Shown piece after piece: positions 6,049-14,186 of a stretch of 18,570 nt of DNA. This DNA is from Candidatus Atribacter fermentans (GTDB taxonomy: Bacteria; Atribacterota; Atribacteria; Atribacterales; Atribacteraceae), in the NCBI GenBank assembly GCA_012517485.1, contig JAAYUT010000049.1, forward strand, positions 1-18,570. The letters are read 5' to 3'. The notes under the pieces were generated by a model. That model worked only from the letters and a program-made list of their open reading frames with translations, searched no databases and had not been told where the DNA came from. Position 1 is the first letter of the stretch. Every line of letters begins with the position of its first letter. Both the position numbers and the translations under genes were made by a program.

Positions 6049-8136
6049 TTGAAAAAGTATGACAGTAAAGACATTCGAAATGTTGGATTATTTTCACATG
6101 CAGGTGCAGGAAAAACAACTCTTGCCGAAGCATTGCTTTATCATTCGGGACTCATCTCTCGAAAGGGAAAAGTCGAAGAAGGAAATACTGTATCTGATTG
6201 GGAACCAGAAGAAATAAAAAGAGGAATATCAATTGATCTCTCGGTACTCCCATTTGAATGGCAGGGAAAAAAAATCAATTTAATAGATACTCCCGGATAC
6301 GCGGATTTTGTCGGAAATGTTTTAGGTGCTCTCCGTGCAGTCGATTGTGGATTAATTCCTGTTTGTGGAGTTTCTGGAGTTGAAGTTGGTGTAGAGCGGA
6401 GTTGGGCCTATTTAGAAAAAAATCAACTCCCAGTTTTCCTTTTCATCAACAAGATGGATCGAGACGGTGCTAATTTTGATAAAGTCTTAGGGGAAATACA
6501 AAACGAGCTCTCTTCAAAAGCAACTCCACTTAACATTCCGATAGGCAAAGAAAGTAACTTTCAAGGTGTTGTCGATGTTTTAGCTATGAAAGCACTGTAC
6601 TTCCAAAACGATGGAAAATCATTCAAAGAAGATGCAATACCGGCTGATCTTCAAACTCGTGCTCAAGAAATACATGATTTTTTAGTCGAAAATATTGCCG
6701 AAACCAATGATGAATTATTAAACATGTATCTGGAAGGACAAGCAATCGATCCCGAACTCCTGAAGGAAACCCTTCGTCAAGCAATTCTTCAACGAAAGCT
6801 TTTTCCAGTGTTGTGTGGATCTGGTTTAACCGATCGAGGCGTGTCTCTCCTCGGGGATGCAATATGTCACTATGCCCCATCACCACTTGATCGTCCTCCC
6901 ATTCAAGGAATAAATCCGAAAACGAATGAAGGGGTTGAAAGAAAATGCAGCGAAACCGAGCCTTTTTCGGCTTATGTCTATAAAATAATCAGCGATCCTT
7001 ATGTAGGGAAATTAGCCTTAGTAAGGGTTTTTTCCGGAAAATTAACTTCTGATTCCCGTTTATACAATGCCTCCCGCGATGCCGAAGAAAAAGTTGGCCA
7101 ATTGCTCACTCTTCGAGGTAAATACCAAGAGTCAGTCACTGAAATTGGTCCAGGAGACATGGGTGCCATTGCTAAAATCAATGAAATCTACCTCGGCGAT
7201 ACTCTATCAGAAAAGGAAAAACCAATCGTTTTTGCCAATCTGGAATATCCAGAAGCGAATTATTTGTCAAGCATTAAGCCTCTGGGGCGTGGCGATGAAG
7301 ATAAAATCAGTTTAGGAATCAGCCGTATGTTGGAAGAAGACCCTACCATCAAAGAGGTCCGCGATCCTGATACCAAAGAAGATGTTCTCTACGGATATGG
7401 GGACATCCACCTCGATGTATTAATTGAGAAAATGAAACGAAAATTTGGAGTAGAAGTTGGTTTAGCCATTCCAAAAGTTCCCTATAAGGAAACCATTAAA
7501 GGAACAACCAAGGTAGAAGGGAAATATAAGAGACAATCAGGAGGAAGAGGACAATACGGTCATTGTTGGCTGGAGCTCGAGCCACTTCCTCGAGGGAAGG
7601 GTTTTGAATTTGTAGATAAAATTGTTGGTGGAGCAATTCCTCGAAATTATATTCCCTCTGTCGAAAAAGGGGTTCAGGAAGCGATGATGGAAGGGGTTTT
7701 AGCCGGTTATCCAATCATCGATATCCGGGTCACAGTTTATGATGGATCCTTCCATCCGGTTGATTCATCTGATATGGCGTTTAAAATTGCCGGTTCAATG
7801 GCTTTAAAAAAAGGATGCCTGGAATGTAATCCGGTACTTCTTGAACCAATCATGAATCTTGAAATCACCGTTCCAGAAGAATACATGGGAGATGTAATTG
7901 GAGATATTAATAGTCGGCGAGGAAGAATCTTAGGAATGGATCCCCAGGACGGCTCCCAACTCATTCGAGCCAATGTCCCTTTAGCTGAAATTTTCCGTTA
8001 TTCAGTTGATCTTCGCTCCCTTACTCAAGGTAGAGGATCCTACAAAATGACTTTTTCTAATTATGAAGAAGTTCCAGCTCAAATCGCTGAAGGTATCATA
8101 CAAAAAGCCAAGAAAGAAAAAGAAGAGGCCGGATGA
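6049..8136 (+). CDS. Elongation factor G-like GTPase (EF-G-2 type paralogue)
   Basis: A 695-residue five-domain translational GTPase of EF-G layout. G1 is SHAGAGKTT (16-24, where EF-G has AHIDAGKTT), switch I carries EEIKRGISI (54-62), G3 is DTPGYADF (80-87, with Tyr84 where EF-G has the GTPase-activating His), G4 is NKMD (134-137) and G5 CGSG. C-terminal landmarks include GRGQYGHCWLELEP and the domain V stretch EYMGDVIGDINSRRGRI. These replacements mark the EF-G-2/FusA2-like group rather than canonical FusA, whose rpsL-rpsG-tuf neighbours are also absent. The role is uncertain: ribosome-linked, but possibly with altered GTPase triggering. The start is TTG 6049 with GGGAGG 8 bases upstream; the end overlaps acpS by 4 bases. 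Confidence 0.9.
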   Translation: MKKYDSKDIRNVGLFSHAGAGKTTLAEALLYHSGLISRKGKVEEGNTVSDWEPEEIKRGISIDLSVLPFEWQGKKINLIDTPGYADFVGNVLGALRAVDCGLIPVCGVSGVEVGVERSWAYLEKNQLPVFLFINKMDRDGANFDKVLGEIQNELSSKATPLNIPIGKESNFQGVVDVLAMKALYFQNDGKSFKEDAIPADLQTRAQEIHDFLVENIAETNDELLNMYLEGQAIDPELLKETLRQAILQRKLFPVLCGSGLTDRGVSLLGDAICHYAPSPLDRPPIQGINPKTNEGVERKCSETEPFSAYVYKIISDPYVGKLALVRVFSGKLTSDSRLYNASRDAEEKVGQLLTLRGKYQESVTEIGPGDMGAIAKINEIYLGDTLSEKEKPIVFANLEYPEANYLSSIKPLGRGDEDKISLGISRMLEEDPTIKEVRDPDTKEDVLYGYGDIHLDVLIEKMKRKFGVEVGLAIPKVPYKETIKGTTKVEGKYKRQSGGRGQYGHCWLELEPLPRGKGFEFVDKIVGGAIPRNYIPSVEKGVQEAMMEGVLAGYPIIDIRVTVYDGSFHPVDSSDMAFKIAGSMALKKGCLECNPVLLEPIMNLEITVPEEYMGDVIGDINSRRGRILGMDPQDGSQLIRANVPLAEIFRYSVDLRSLTQGRGSYKMTFSNYEEVPAQIAEGIIQKAKKEKEEAG

Positions 8137-8537
8137 ACCCAAAAATTTACATTGGTATCGATCTTATCAACCTCTTGAAGGTGAAAAAAACCCTTAGTCG
8201 ATGTGGTGAAAGGTTTGTAAACCGAATAGCCACTCCAGCTGAACTCGAATATTACTGTGGTGGGAGCGAGCGACGTTTTGTAGAAGGAGTCGCTTCTCTC
8301 TTTGCCATAAAAGAAGCTGTTAAGAAAATTTGTCTCCAAAACGGATTGAACCCAAATTGGAAACATATTCAGGTTTTTCATCACCCTTCCGGAAAACCCT
8401 GGGTTGATTTTTCCGAAAAACGATTAAAACAAAAGTTTGAAAATATATCATTATCCCTTTCCCACACAGCCGAGATGGTCGTAGCTATCGCGGTTGGAGT
8501 GGGAAGAAACTTCGAAAATACCGAGGTTGAACAATGA
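8133..8537 (+). CDS. acpS: Holo-[acyl-carrier-protein] synthase
   Basis: It transfers the 4'-phosphopantetheine arm of CoA to acyl carrier protein, activating fatty acid synthesis. At 134 residues it fits the AcpS group. The Mg-binding Asp lies in GIDLIN (D10) and the second acidic ligand in FAIKEAVKK (E61). HPSGKPWV (84-91) and LSLSHTAEMVVAIAV complete the family pattern. The usual 'D-hydrophobic-VEI-R' after the first Asp reads DLINLLKVKK, a mild departure. ATG 8133 overlaps the EF-G-like stop by 4 bases, and its own stop overlaps nnr by 4 (ATGA), so translation is coupled on both sides. The acpS-nnr-alr order is seen in many bacteria. Confidence 0.93.
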   Translation: MNPKIYIGIDLINLLKVKKTLSRCGERFVNRIATPAELEYYCGGSERRFVEGVASLFAIKEAVKKICLQNGLNPNWKHIQVFHHPSGKPWVDFSEKRLKQKFENISLSLSHTAEMVVAIAVGVGRNFENTEVEQ

Positions 8538-10123
8538 ATCTTATCACTTCCGAATCCATGCAAAAACTGGAAAAAAAGTTGGTCGAATCCTACCGGATTC
8601 CAACTCAGTTGCTTATGGAGAATGCTGGAAGAAATATTGTCGAAAAGATAAGTCACATTGAATTGGAAAAACCATGGAACCAAGTTGCAGTGGTTTGTGG
8701 TCCGGGAAACAATGGTGGAGACGGATTGGTTATTGCCCGTCATCTCAACCTTCGCTTTCCGTCATTTCCTATAACCATTTTTTTAGTCGGTAATCCCGAA
8801 CGATTGAAGGATGATACCGCTTTAAATTATGAAATCTGCCAGCGAATCGGTTTGCCCATTCAGAGGGTATTCCCAGGAAATTCACCTCGTTTTCCTCAAA
8901 ACACTCTCATCATCGATGCCTTATTTGGGACTGGTTTATCGAAAAACGTTGAGGGAGTTTTTCAAGAAGTTATCAATGCAATAAATGATACAAAAGAATC
9001 GTTGGTTATTGCCGTAGACGTTCCTTCAGGTATTGACGCAACCTGGGGGAAAGTTATGGGAACGGCGGTGAAAGCCCACCATACTATTACTTTAGGAATG
9101 TTAAAGAGGGGTCTCTTCGTTGCTCCTGCTCGTGAATATTGTGGAAGAATTCATCTAACCGATATTGGAATTCCCTTTAATCGAGAAAATAGGGATATTC
9201 CCCAGGAAGGTTTTTTAATTACCCCTGATTTTATTCGTCCATTTTTACCCGATAAAACTTTTCTCAGTAATAAGATCAGTTCCGGGGTAGTTATGGTTGT
9301 TGCCGGAAGTCCTGCCATGACTGGAGCTGGCCTTCTGACCTGTCAAGCAGCTTATCGAAGCGGAGCAGGGATGGTTATTTGGGCAACCAACCCATCATTA
9401 GCACCCTTAGTGAAGACCTTCATTCCTGAAGTAGTGAGCTTCATTCTTTCTTCGAATCAAAAAAATACCCAATGGAAATACTTACCTCATCACGCTGATG
9501 AAATATGTGAAGCAATCTCACAGCGGAAATGCCGTTCAATTGCTATTGGTCCTGGATTGGGCTCATCTTCGGCAACCAAATATTTTATTGAAAAAGTGAT
9601 TGAAAAATCTCCAGTCAAAGGGGTTATCGATGCCGACGCTTTAAATGCTATAGCCACCAATCGGGAATTCTGGAAGAATCGCTTAACAGGCTGGATTCTT
9701 ACTCCTCATGAAGGAGAAATGGGACGACTCCTTAATCGCGAAACTTCTTCAATCGCTGAAAACCGTATCGCCGCAAGCTGTGCTTTGTCTCAATATTTTG
9801 GCTGTATCACAGTATTAAAGGGCCCAGGAACGATAGTTGTATCTCCTGAGGGAGAAATTGCCATAAACCCAACAGGAAATCCCAATCTCGCTACGGCTGG
9901 GAGTGGGGATGTTTTAACTGGAATCATTGCTTCCTTATTAGCCCAGGGTAAATCTCCGTTCATCAGCGCCGTGACTGGAGTATTTCTTCACGGATTATCA
10001 GCTGATTTATATCAAAAACAGTCTTATCAACTTCTTGCCAGTGACTTAGCAGCTTATCTACCCTATGCGATAAAGGTGGTTAAAAACTGTGAATATCGAA
10101 TACCCTTTGTGGATGGAGATTGA
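8534..10123 (+). CDS. nnr: Bifunctional NAD(P)H-hydrate epimerase / dehydratase
   Basis: This repairs damaged NAD(P)H: the N-terminal epimerase (NnrE, YjeF_N, about residues 1-225) interconverts R- and S-NAD(P)HX, and the C-terminal dehydratase (NnrD, about 235-520) regenerates NAD(P)H from the S form using ADP or ATP. Epimerase motifs are GPGNNGGDG (56-64), DALFGTGL (128-135) and DVPSG (162-166). Dehydratase motifs are GSPAMTGAG (258-266), GPGLG (339-343), DADALN (366-371), TPHEGEMGRL (390-399) and NLATAGSGDVLTG (451-463). At 529 residues it has the standard fused length. Its last 35 bases also encode the start of alr in another frame. Confidence 0.95.
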   Translation: MNLITSESMQKLEKKLVESYRIPTQLLMENAGRNIVEKISHIELEKPWNQVAVVCGPGNNGGDGLVIARHLNLRFPSFPITIFLVGNPERLKDDTALNYEICQRIGLPIQRVFPGNSPRFPQNTLIIDALFGTGLSKNVEGVFQEVINAINDTKESLVIAVDVPSGIDATWGKVMGTAVKAHHTITLGMLKRGLFVAPAREYCGRIHLTDIGIPFNRENRDIPQEGFLITPDFIRPFLPDKTFLSNKISSGVVMVVAGSPAMTGAGLLTCQAAYRSGAGMVIWATNPSLAPLVKTFIPEVVSFILSSNQKNTQWKYLPHHADEICEAISQRKCRSIAIGPGLGSSSATKYFIEKVIEKSPVKGVIDADALNAIATNREFWKNRLTGWILTPHEGEMGRLLNRETSSIAENRIAASCALSQYFGCITVLKGPGTIVVSPEGEIAINPTGNPNLATAGSGDVLTGIIASLLAQGKSPFISAVTGVFLHGLSADLYQKQSYQLLASDLAAYLPYAIKVVKNCEYRIPFVDGD

Positions 10124-11225
10124 TTCACAATCACTCTATACAAATTTTCAAAGAATTCAACAACATCTAACCATTCCCGATGCTTCTCGAATAATCGGTG
10201 TCGTGAAGGCAGATGCCTATGGGCACGGTTTAGAAAGTGTTTTACTCCTTCAAAAGTGGGGTATGAATCGCTTTGGAGTTGCAACCGTTCAAGAAGGTGA
10301 AGCCCTTCGTCAAATAGGAATAAAAGGAACCATCTATTTATTGGGAGGATTTATTGACCAAGAAATCCCAGGAATATTTAAAAATCACTTGACACCCACT
10401 CTTTCTTCTCAAGAAGAATGGGACAGGTTAAATTCTGCTGTTCAAACCAATCAACAAGTCCTTGAATTTCACGTAAAAGTTGATACTGGGATGGGTCGAA
10501 TGGGTTTTCTACCGGAAGAACTGAATGAATCACTCATCGCTCAAATTGGTCATCATCCCTATTTACATTTAAGAGGTGTCATGACCCACTTTGCAAGTTC
10601 TGAAAATAATCCTAATTATACCCATCAGCAATTTGAAGTTTTTCAAAATTTTTTACAAAAAATCTCGCATTTAAACCAAATCCCAATTCAAAATTTAGAA
10701 AAGCATTGCTGTAACAGTGCTGGCTTCCTTTTTTTTCCAGATTATCATTTAGATATGGTAAGAGTGGGTATTGCTCTTTTTGGTGTTTCGCCAATACAGG
10801 ATCCTTCACCAGCCCGATCGCTTGGTTTGTCACCTGTGATGAGAATACGAAGCCGGGTCAAACATCTTAAAAATCTTCCTTCTGGATGTTGTATCGGGTA
10901 CGGAGGAACCTATATTACTCAACGTCAAACTCGACTGGCAGTAATTCCTATTGGCTATGCACAAGGGCTTTTGCGTCGCCTTTCGAACCGAATGGAGGTT
11001 TTAATTAAAGGACAACGGGCGAAATGCTTAGGGGTAATTTCTATGGATCAAATGATGGTCGATGTTTCCGACATTCCTGATGTAAAAAGGGGAGACTTAG
11101 TGACAATTCTTGGACCAGATGGAGCCGATGAAATACGAGCGGAAGAGATGGCTGCCTGGGCGGAAACTATTCCCCATGAAATTCTTTGTAGTTTTAATAG
11201 GATTAAAAATCGGATAGTGGTATGA
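10089..11225 (+). CDS. alr: Alanine racemase (biosynthetic)
   Basis: A PLP enzyme making D-alanine for peptidoglycan. K40 in VVKADAYGHG binds PLP, and Y271 in GYGGTY is the second catalytic base by analogy with Geobacillus Alr. DTGMGRMG, MTHFASSE, RVGIALFG and SMDQMMVDV are further family landmarks; 378 residues is normal. GTG 10089 is chosen although it lies 35 bases inside nnr, because it alone supplies the conserved opening YPLWMEID, and AAAGG at 10073-10077 sits 11 bases upstream. ATG 10113 would cut that opening. The stop overlaps tsaE by 4 bases. In the family's GYADG motif this protein reads GYAQG. Confidence 0.95.
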   Translation: MNIEYPLWMEIDSQSLYTNFQRIQQHLTIPDASRIIGVVKADAYGHGLESVLLLQKWGMNRFGVATVQEGEALRQIGIKGTIYLLGGFIDQEIPGIFKNHLTPTLSSQEEWDRLNSAVQTNQQVLEFHVKVDTGMGRMGFLPEELNESLIAQIGHHPYLHLRGVMTHFASSENNPNYTHQQFEVFQNFLQKISHLNQIPIQNLEKHCCNSAGFLFFPDYHLDMVRVGIALFGVSPIQDPSPARSLGLSPVMRIRSRVKHLKNLPSGCCIGYGGTYITQRQTRLAVIPIGYAQGLLRRLSNRMEVLIKGQRAKCLGVISMDQMMVDVSDIPDVKRGDLVTILGPDGADEIRAEEMAAWAETIPHEILCSFNRIKNRIVV

Positions 11226-11668
11226 CCCTTCTTGATCGTCATTTATCTTTCAGTGAAAAGGAAACCATGAAAATTGCTGGTCAATTCACTCAGAAATATT
11301 TTCAACCAGGAATTCCGATCCTTTTGTCTGGCCGATTAGGTGCTGGGAAAACCTATTTTACAAAGGGTATCGCCCAAGCACTGGGCATACCGAGTCGTGA
11401 CGTAATGAGTCCCAGTTTTGCATTAATCAAAGAATATTCAGGACCAGTTTACACTCTCAATCATATGGATTTTTATCGTCTTGAAAGTTGGCAGGATGTT
11501 GAGCTGTTGGGAATTGAGGAATATTTCTCCCCAACTTCTTTTACAGTCATTGAATGGGGTGACCGATTTTTGGTATATTTTTCTCCTCCTTATTTTGTTG
11601 TGAAATTAACCGCAACCAATGGGAAAAACCGACTCATAGAAGTTTTTTATCAAAATGATGAACAATAA
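11222..11668 (+). CDS. tsaE: tRNA threonylcarbamoyladenosine biosynthesis ATPase TsaE
   Basis: A P-loop ATPase that recycles the TsaB-TsaD complex during formation of t6A at position 37 of ANN-decoding tRNAs. The 148-residue protein has Walker A GRLGAGKT (37-44), SPSFALIKEY (63-72), HMDFYRL (81-87) and EWGDR (111-115), all TsaE hallmarks. The start ATG overlaps the alr stop as ATGA, and the tail overlaps tsaB by 14 bases. Lying with tsaB and tsaD in one run matches its complex partners; tsaC is not in the window. Confidence 0.95.
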   Translation: MTLLDRHLSFSEKETMKIAGQFTQKYFQPGIPILLSGRLGAGKTYFTKGIAQALGIPSRDVMSPSFALIKEYSGPVYTLNHMDFYRLESWQDVELLGIEEYFSPTSFTVIEWGDRFLVYFSPPYFVVKLTATNGKNRLIEVFYQNDEQ

Positions 11669-12371
11669 TCAAACCTTACCCCGTACTTTAGCCTTGGACA
11701 CCAGTACTCCTTGGCTAACCTTAGCTTTAGGCAATGGGAATGAGATTATTTACCAGTATCACTCCCAGGTTATTGCCGATCATTCCCGGGTTCTGATTCA
11801 ATCTTTGCAGGAAATACAGGAAAAGGGTCATTTTTCGATTTATCAACCCGAACGGATTGTTATTGGTCGAGGTCCTGGTTCTTTTACTGGGATCAAAATA
11901 ACTAATATCATCGGCCGAACCCTCGCTTATAGCTTAAAGTGCCCTCTCTATGGTTTTTCTACTTTAGAAATGTTAGCCTTCCAAGGAAGTAAACTGATCT
12001 CTTTCCATGATGATCTGATTTTACTACCGGTTATTCTGCATAAGAAAAATGAGGTTTTTTGGTCGGAATTTCAATCAAATTTTCAAAAACAACCGGATCA
12101 TCATGTTAAAATTCAGATTGGGCCCTATTCAGATATAATAAACCACTATTCTTCAAAAGACGTTTTGATTATTACTCCCTGGCAGGAATTATGTTCGTTT
12201 TTTCAAGCCAACCAATTTCATTGTCTTGATCCCAACCATTCACAGCCTGATGCCATGAGCCTTATTAAACTCCTTGAAAACTGTGAAACTCATGTTCCAA
12301 AGAACCATTCTGAATTTTTTAAAGAAAATGCTCAACCTCTTTATGGATCGCGAGTTTTTGAACATGAATGA
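11655..12371 (+). CDS. tsaB: tRNA threonylcarbamoyladenosine biosynthesis protein TsaB
   Basis: A non-catalytic TsaD paralogue that dimerises with TsaD in the t6A-forming complex. The ASKHA-type opening LALDTST (12-18) and the TsaB signature GRGPGSFTGIK (71-81) are clear. At 238 residues the length is standard, while the C-terminal half is poorly conserved, as usual for TsaB. ATG 11655 (or the adjacent ATG 11658) lies 14 bases inside tsaE with no good SD, suggesting reinitiation after tsaE termination. Confidence 0.93.
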   Translation: MMNNNQTLPRTLALDTSTPWLTLALGNGNEIIYQYHSQVIADHSRVLIQSLQEIQEKGHFSIYQPERIVIGRGPGSFTGIKITNIIGRTLAYSLKCPLYGFSTLEMLAFQGSKLISFHDDLILLPVILHKKNEVFWSEFQSNFQKQPDHHVKIQIGPYSDIINHYSSKDVLIITPWQELCSFFQANQFHCLDPNHSQPDAMSLIKLLENCETHVPKNHSEFFKENAQPLYGSRVFEHE

Positions 12372-12837
12372 TTTTCCTTTTTCGACTCAACACTATATCA
12401 TTGAAAAAATGAAACCCATCCATCTATCAGCAGTTTTGGCTATAGAAAAGAAATCTTTTCCCCAACCTTGGAGTTTCTCTCTTTTTATAAGCGAATTTTC
12501 AAATCGACTTGCCACGTATTTGGTTCTTCGAATAAAGAGAAAGGTGATTGGATATATCGGTTATTGGAATCTTTTCGAAGAAGCTCATATTACTACCTTT
12601 GCTATCCACCCCGATTATCGACGTCAAGGATATGGGAAAATACTCATTCAATACGCTCTCAACTTAATTTTAAATCAAGGTTGTCATGAAGTTTTTCTTG
12701 AGGTAAGGGTTTCTAATTTTCCCGCCCAAAATCTCTATCACTCTTTAGGTTTTTCTCCTATTGGCATTCGGAAAAAATATTACAATGATGGTGAAGATGC
12801 TATTATAATGAAAAAAATCATCGCTAAAGAAAATTAA
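12364..12837 (+). CDS. rimI: RimI-type N-acetyltransferase
   Basis: A GNAT acetyltransferase that in characterised bacteria acetylates the N-terminal alanine of ribosomal protein S18. The acetyl-CoA loop RRQGYGK is at residues 86-92, preceded by HITTFAIHPDY. LEVRVSNFPAQNLYHSLGF (112-130) and the end EDAIIM (144-149) match RimI rather than a generic GNAT. ATG 12364 overlaps the tsaB stop by 8 bases; upstream in-frame ATGs (12274 to 12343) would add an unconserved extension inside tsaB. The tsaB-rimI-tsaD order is common in bacteria. The true substrate could differ. Confidence 0.9.
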   Translation: MNDFPFSTQHYIIEKMKPIHLSAVLAIEKKSFPQPWSFSLFISEFSNRLATYLVLRIKRKVIGYIGYWNLFEEAHITTFAIHPDYRRQGYGKILIQYALNLILNQGCHEVFLEVRVSNFPAQNLYHSLGFSPIGIRKKYYNDGEDAIIMKKIIAKEN

Positions 12838-12852
12838 AAAGAAAGGATTGTT

Positions 12853-13869
12853 ATGTATTGCTTGGCAATTGAAACCAGTTGCGACGATACCTGTGTCGCA
12901 ATCATAAAAGATGGATTTATTATTCTCTCCAATGTGATATCCAGTCAAACCGATATTCATCGTCGTTTTGGTGGAGTTGTTCCAGAAGTCGCATCTCGAC
13001 GCCATCTGGAATATTTAATCCCAGCCTTAGAACAAGCCTGTCAACAAGCCAACATCACCCTTAAAGAAATAGATTTGGTTGCAGTGACTCGAGGTCCAGG
13101 TTTAACCGGATCCTTGCTGATGGGTCTTTGCATGGGGAAAACTCTTGCTATCCTCTACCAAAAACCTTTCATTGCCATCAATCATTTAGAGGGGCATCTT
13201 TTCGCCTCTCGATTAGATCACCCAGAAATCAAGCCACCTTTCATTTCTCTTATCGTTTCAGGGGGGCATACTGAACTTACTTTAGTCAAAGATTGGGGTG
13301 AATACATCCACTTAGGTCGTACACGCGATGATGCAGCTGGTGAGGTTTATGATAAGGTTGCTCAATATTTGAAAATCGGTTATCCAGGTGGCCCTATCAT
13401 TGATAATCGAGTCAAGAATGCCAATCCAACTCGTTTTTATTTTCGGGGAGGATTAGAAGATCAAGAAAATTATGATTTCAGTTTTAGTGGTCTCAAAACC
13501 GCGGTTATCCGAACTTATGATCAGCTTTCCGACTCTTCCAAACAAGATGACAATATAATAAATGATCTTTTAGCATCCTTTCAACGAAGTGTTATTCGAA
13601 CACTTTGGAAAAAAACCATTCTGGCCATTAAAAAAACTGGTATTCGAACTGTGTCACTCGGGGGTGGGGTGGCAGCCAACAGTTCCCTTCGTTCTCATTT
13701 TTTACAAAAAGGAGCTCAGCATAATTTAAAAGTTTATCTTCCTTCACCAGCTCTTTGTACAGATAATGCAGCTATGATAGGAAGTAGTGGAACTTTTCAT
13801 TATTTTACGGGGAAAATTAGTCCTCTTGACATAGAACCCGATCCTCAACTTCGATTAGGTGGAACATAA
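12853..13869 (+). CDS. tsaD: tRNA N6-adenosine threonylcarbamoyltransferase TsaD
   Basis: The catalytic subunit of t6A synthesis, moving threonylcarbamoyl from TC-AMP to A37. The metal-binding motif HLEGH (111-115) is present, with the ASKHA-fold motifs AIETSCDDT (5-13), PEVASRRH, SGGHTEL (136-142), DDAAGEVYDKVA (159-170), FSFSGLKTAV (209-218), GGGVAANS (270-277) and CTDNAAMIG (302-310). The 338-residue length is standard. AAAGGA at 12842-12847 precedes ATG 12853 by 5 bases, so unlike its upstream neighbours it has its own good SD. It closes the long gene run; no clear hairpin terminator follows. Confidence 0.96.
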   Translation: MYCLAIETSCDDTCVAIIKDGFIILSNVISSQTDIHRRFGGVVPEVASRRHLEYLIPALEQACQQANITLKEIDLVAVTRGPGLTGSLLMGLCMGKTLAILYQKPFIAINHLEGHLFASRLDHPEIKPPFISLIVSGGHTELTLVKDWGEYIHLGRTRDDAAGEVYDKVAQYLKIGYPGGPIIDNRVKNANPTRFYFRGGLEDQENYDFSFSGLKTAVIRTYDQLSDSSKQDDNIINDLLASFQRSVIRTLWKKTILAIKKTGIRTVSLGGGVAANSSLRSHFLQKGAQHNLKVYLPSPALCTDNAAMIGSSGTFHYFTGKISPLDIEPDPQLRLGGT

Positions 13870-14186
13870 ATACTCAAAAATAAAATTCCTAAGGTCTGTT
13901 TGTTTTGTATGATACGATCAGTACTTTTACCCCATCTAAAGAGAATGAGTTGAATTTTAATAATAGTTTGTTAATATATTAGGATATATTTTGAACAACC
14001 TAGAGATTTTTTTCTCCCTTAACGTTATAATGTATTTTTGTTGCGGTTTTTAGAAACTAAAGCCAATCTGATTCAATCTGCTTTAGATTTCTCGGTTCTT
14101 TGCCAGACTTGTCCTCCAAAAATAGTCTGACCTTTTTATAGAATGGAAATAATCTATACGAATTGATAGAAGGGAAGGTGCCATGT
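13870..14186 (+). promoter_or_regulatory. groEL upstream region with structured leader
   Basis: This 317-base gap holds no gene. A TATAAT at 14026-14031 (no good -35; a TTGAAT/TATATT pair at 13950-13980 is an alternative) would start transcripts near 14038 with a leader of about 150 bases. Within the leader, AGAAACTAAAGC (14052-14063) pairs with GCTTTAG-A-TTTCT (14080-14092, one bulged A), and its loop holds two copies of CAATCTG. A second inverted repeat, CAGACT (14104-14109) / AGTCTG (14124-14129), follows. No CIRCE element (TTAGCACTC-N9-GAGTGCTAA) is present, so HrcA control by the usual operator is not supported. Confidence 0.55.

Noticed and set aside
8381..8743. 120-codon minus-strand frame over acpS/nnr
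   Set aside because: It is antisense to two confidently identified genes and reads as a shadow of their codons.
12274..12363. Upstream ATG extension of rimI
   Set aside because: The added ~30 residues lie inside tsaB and resemble no GNAT N-terminus; ATG 12364 gives the normal RimI length.
13870..14186. CIRCE heat-shock operator before groEL
   Set aside because: Searched by eye for TTAGCACTC-N9-GAGTGCTAA and close variants; none found.
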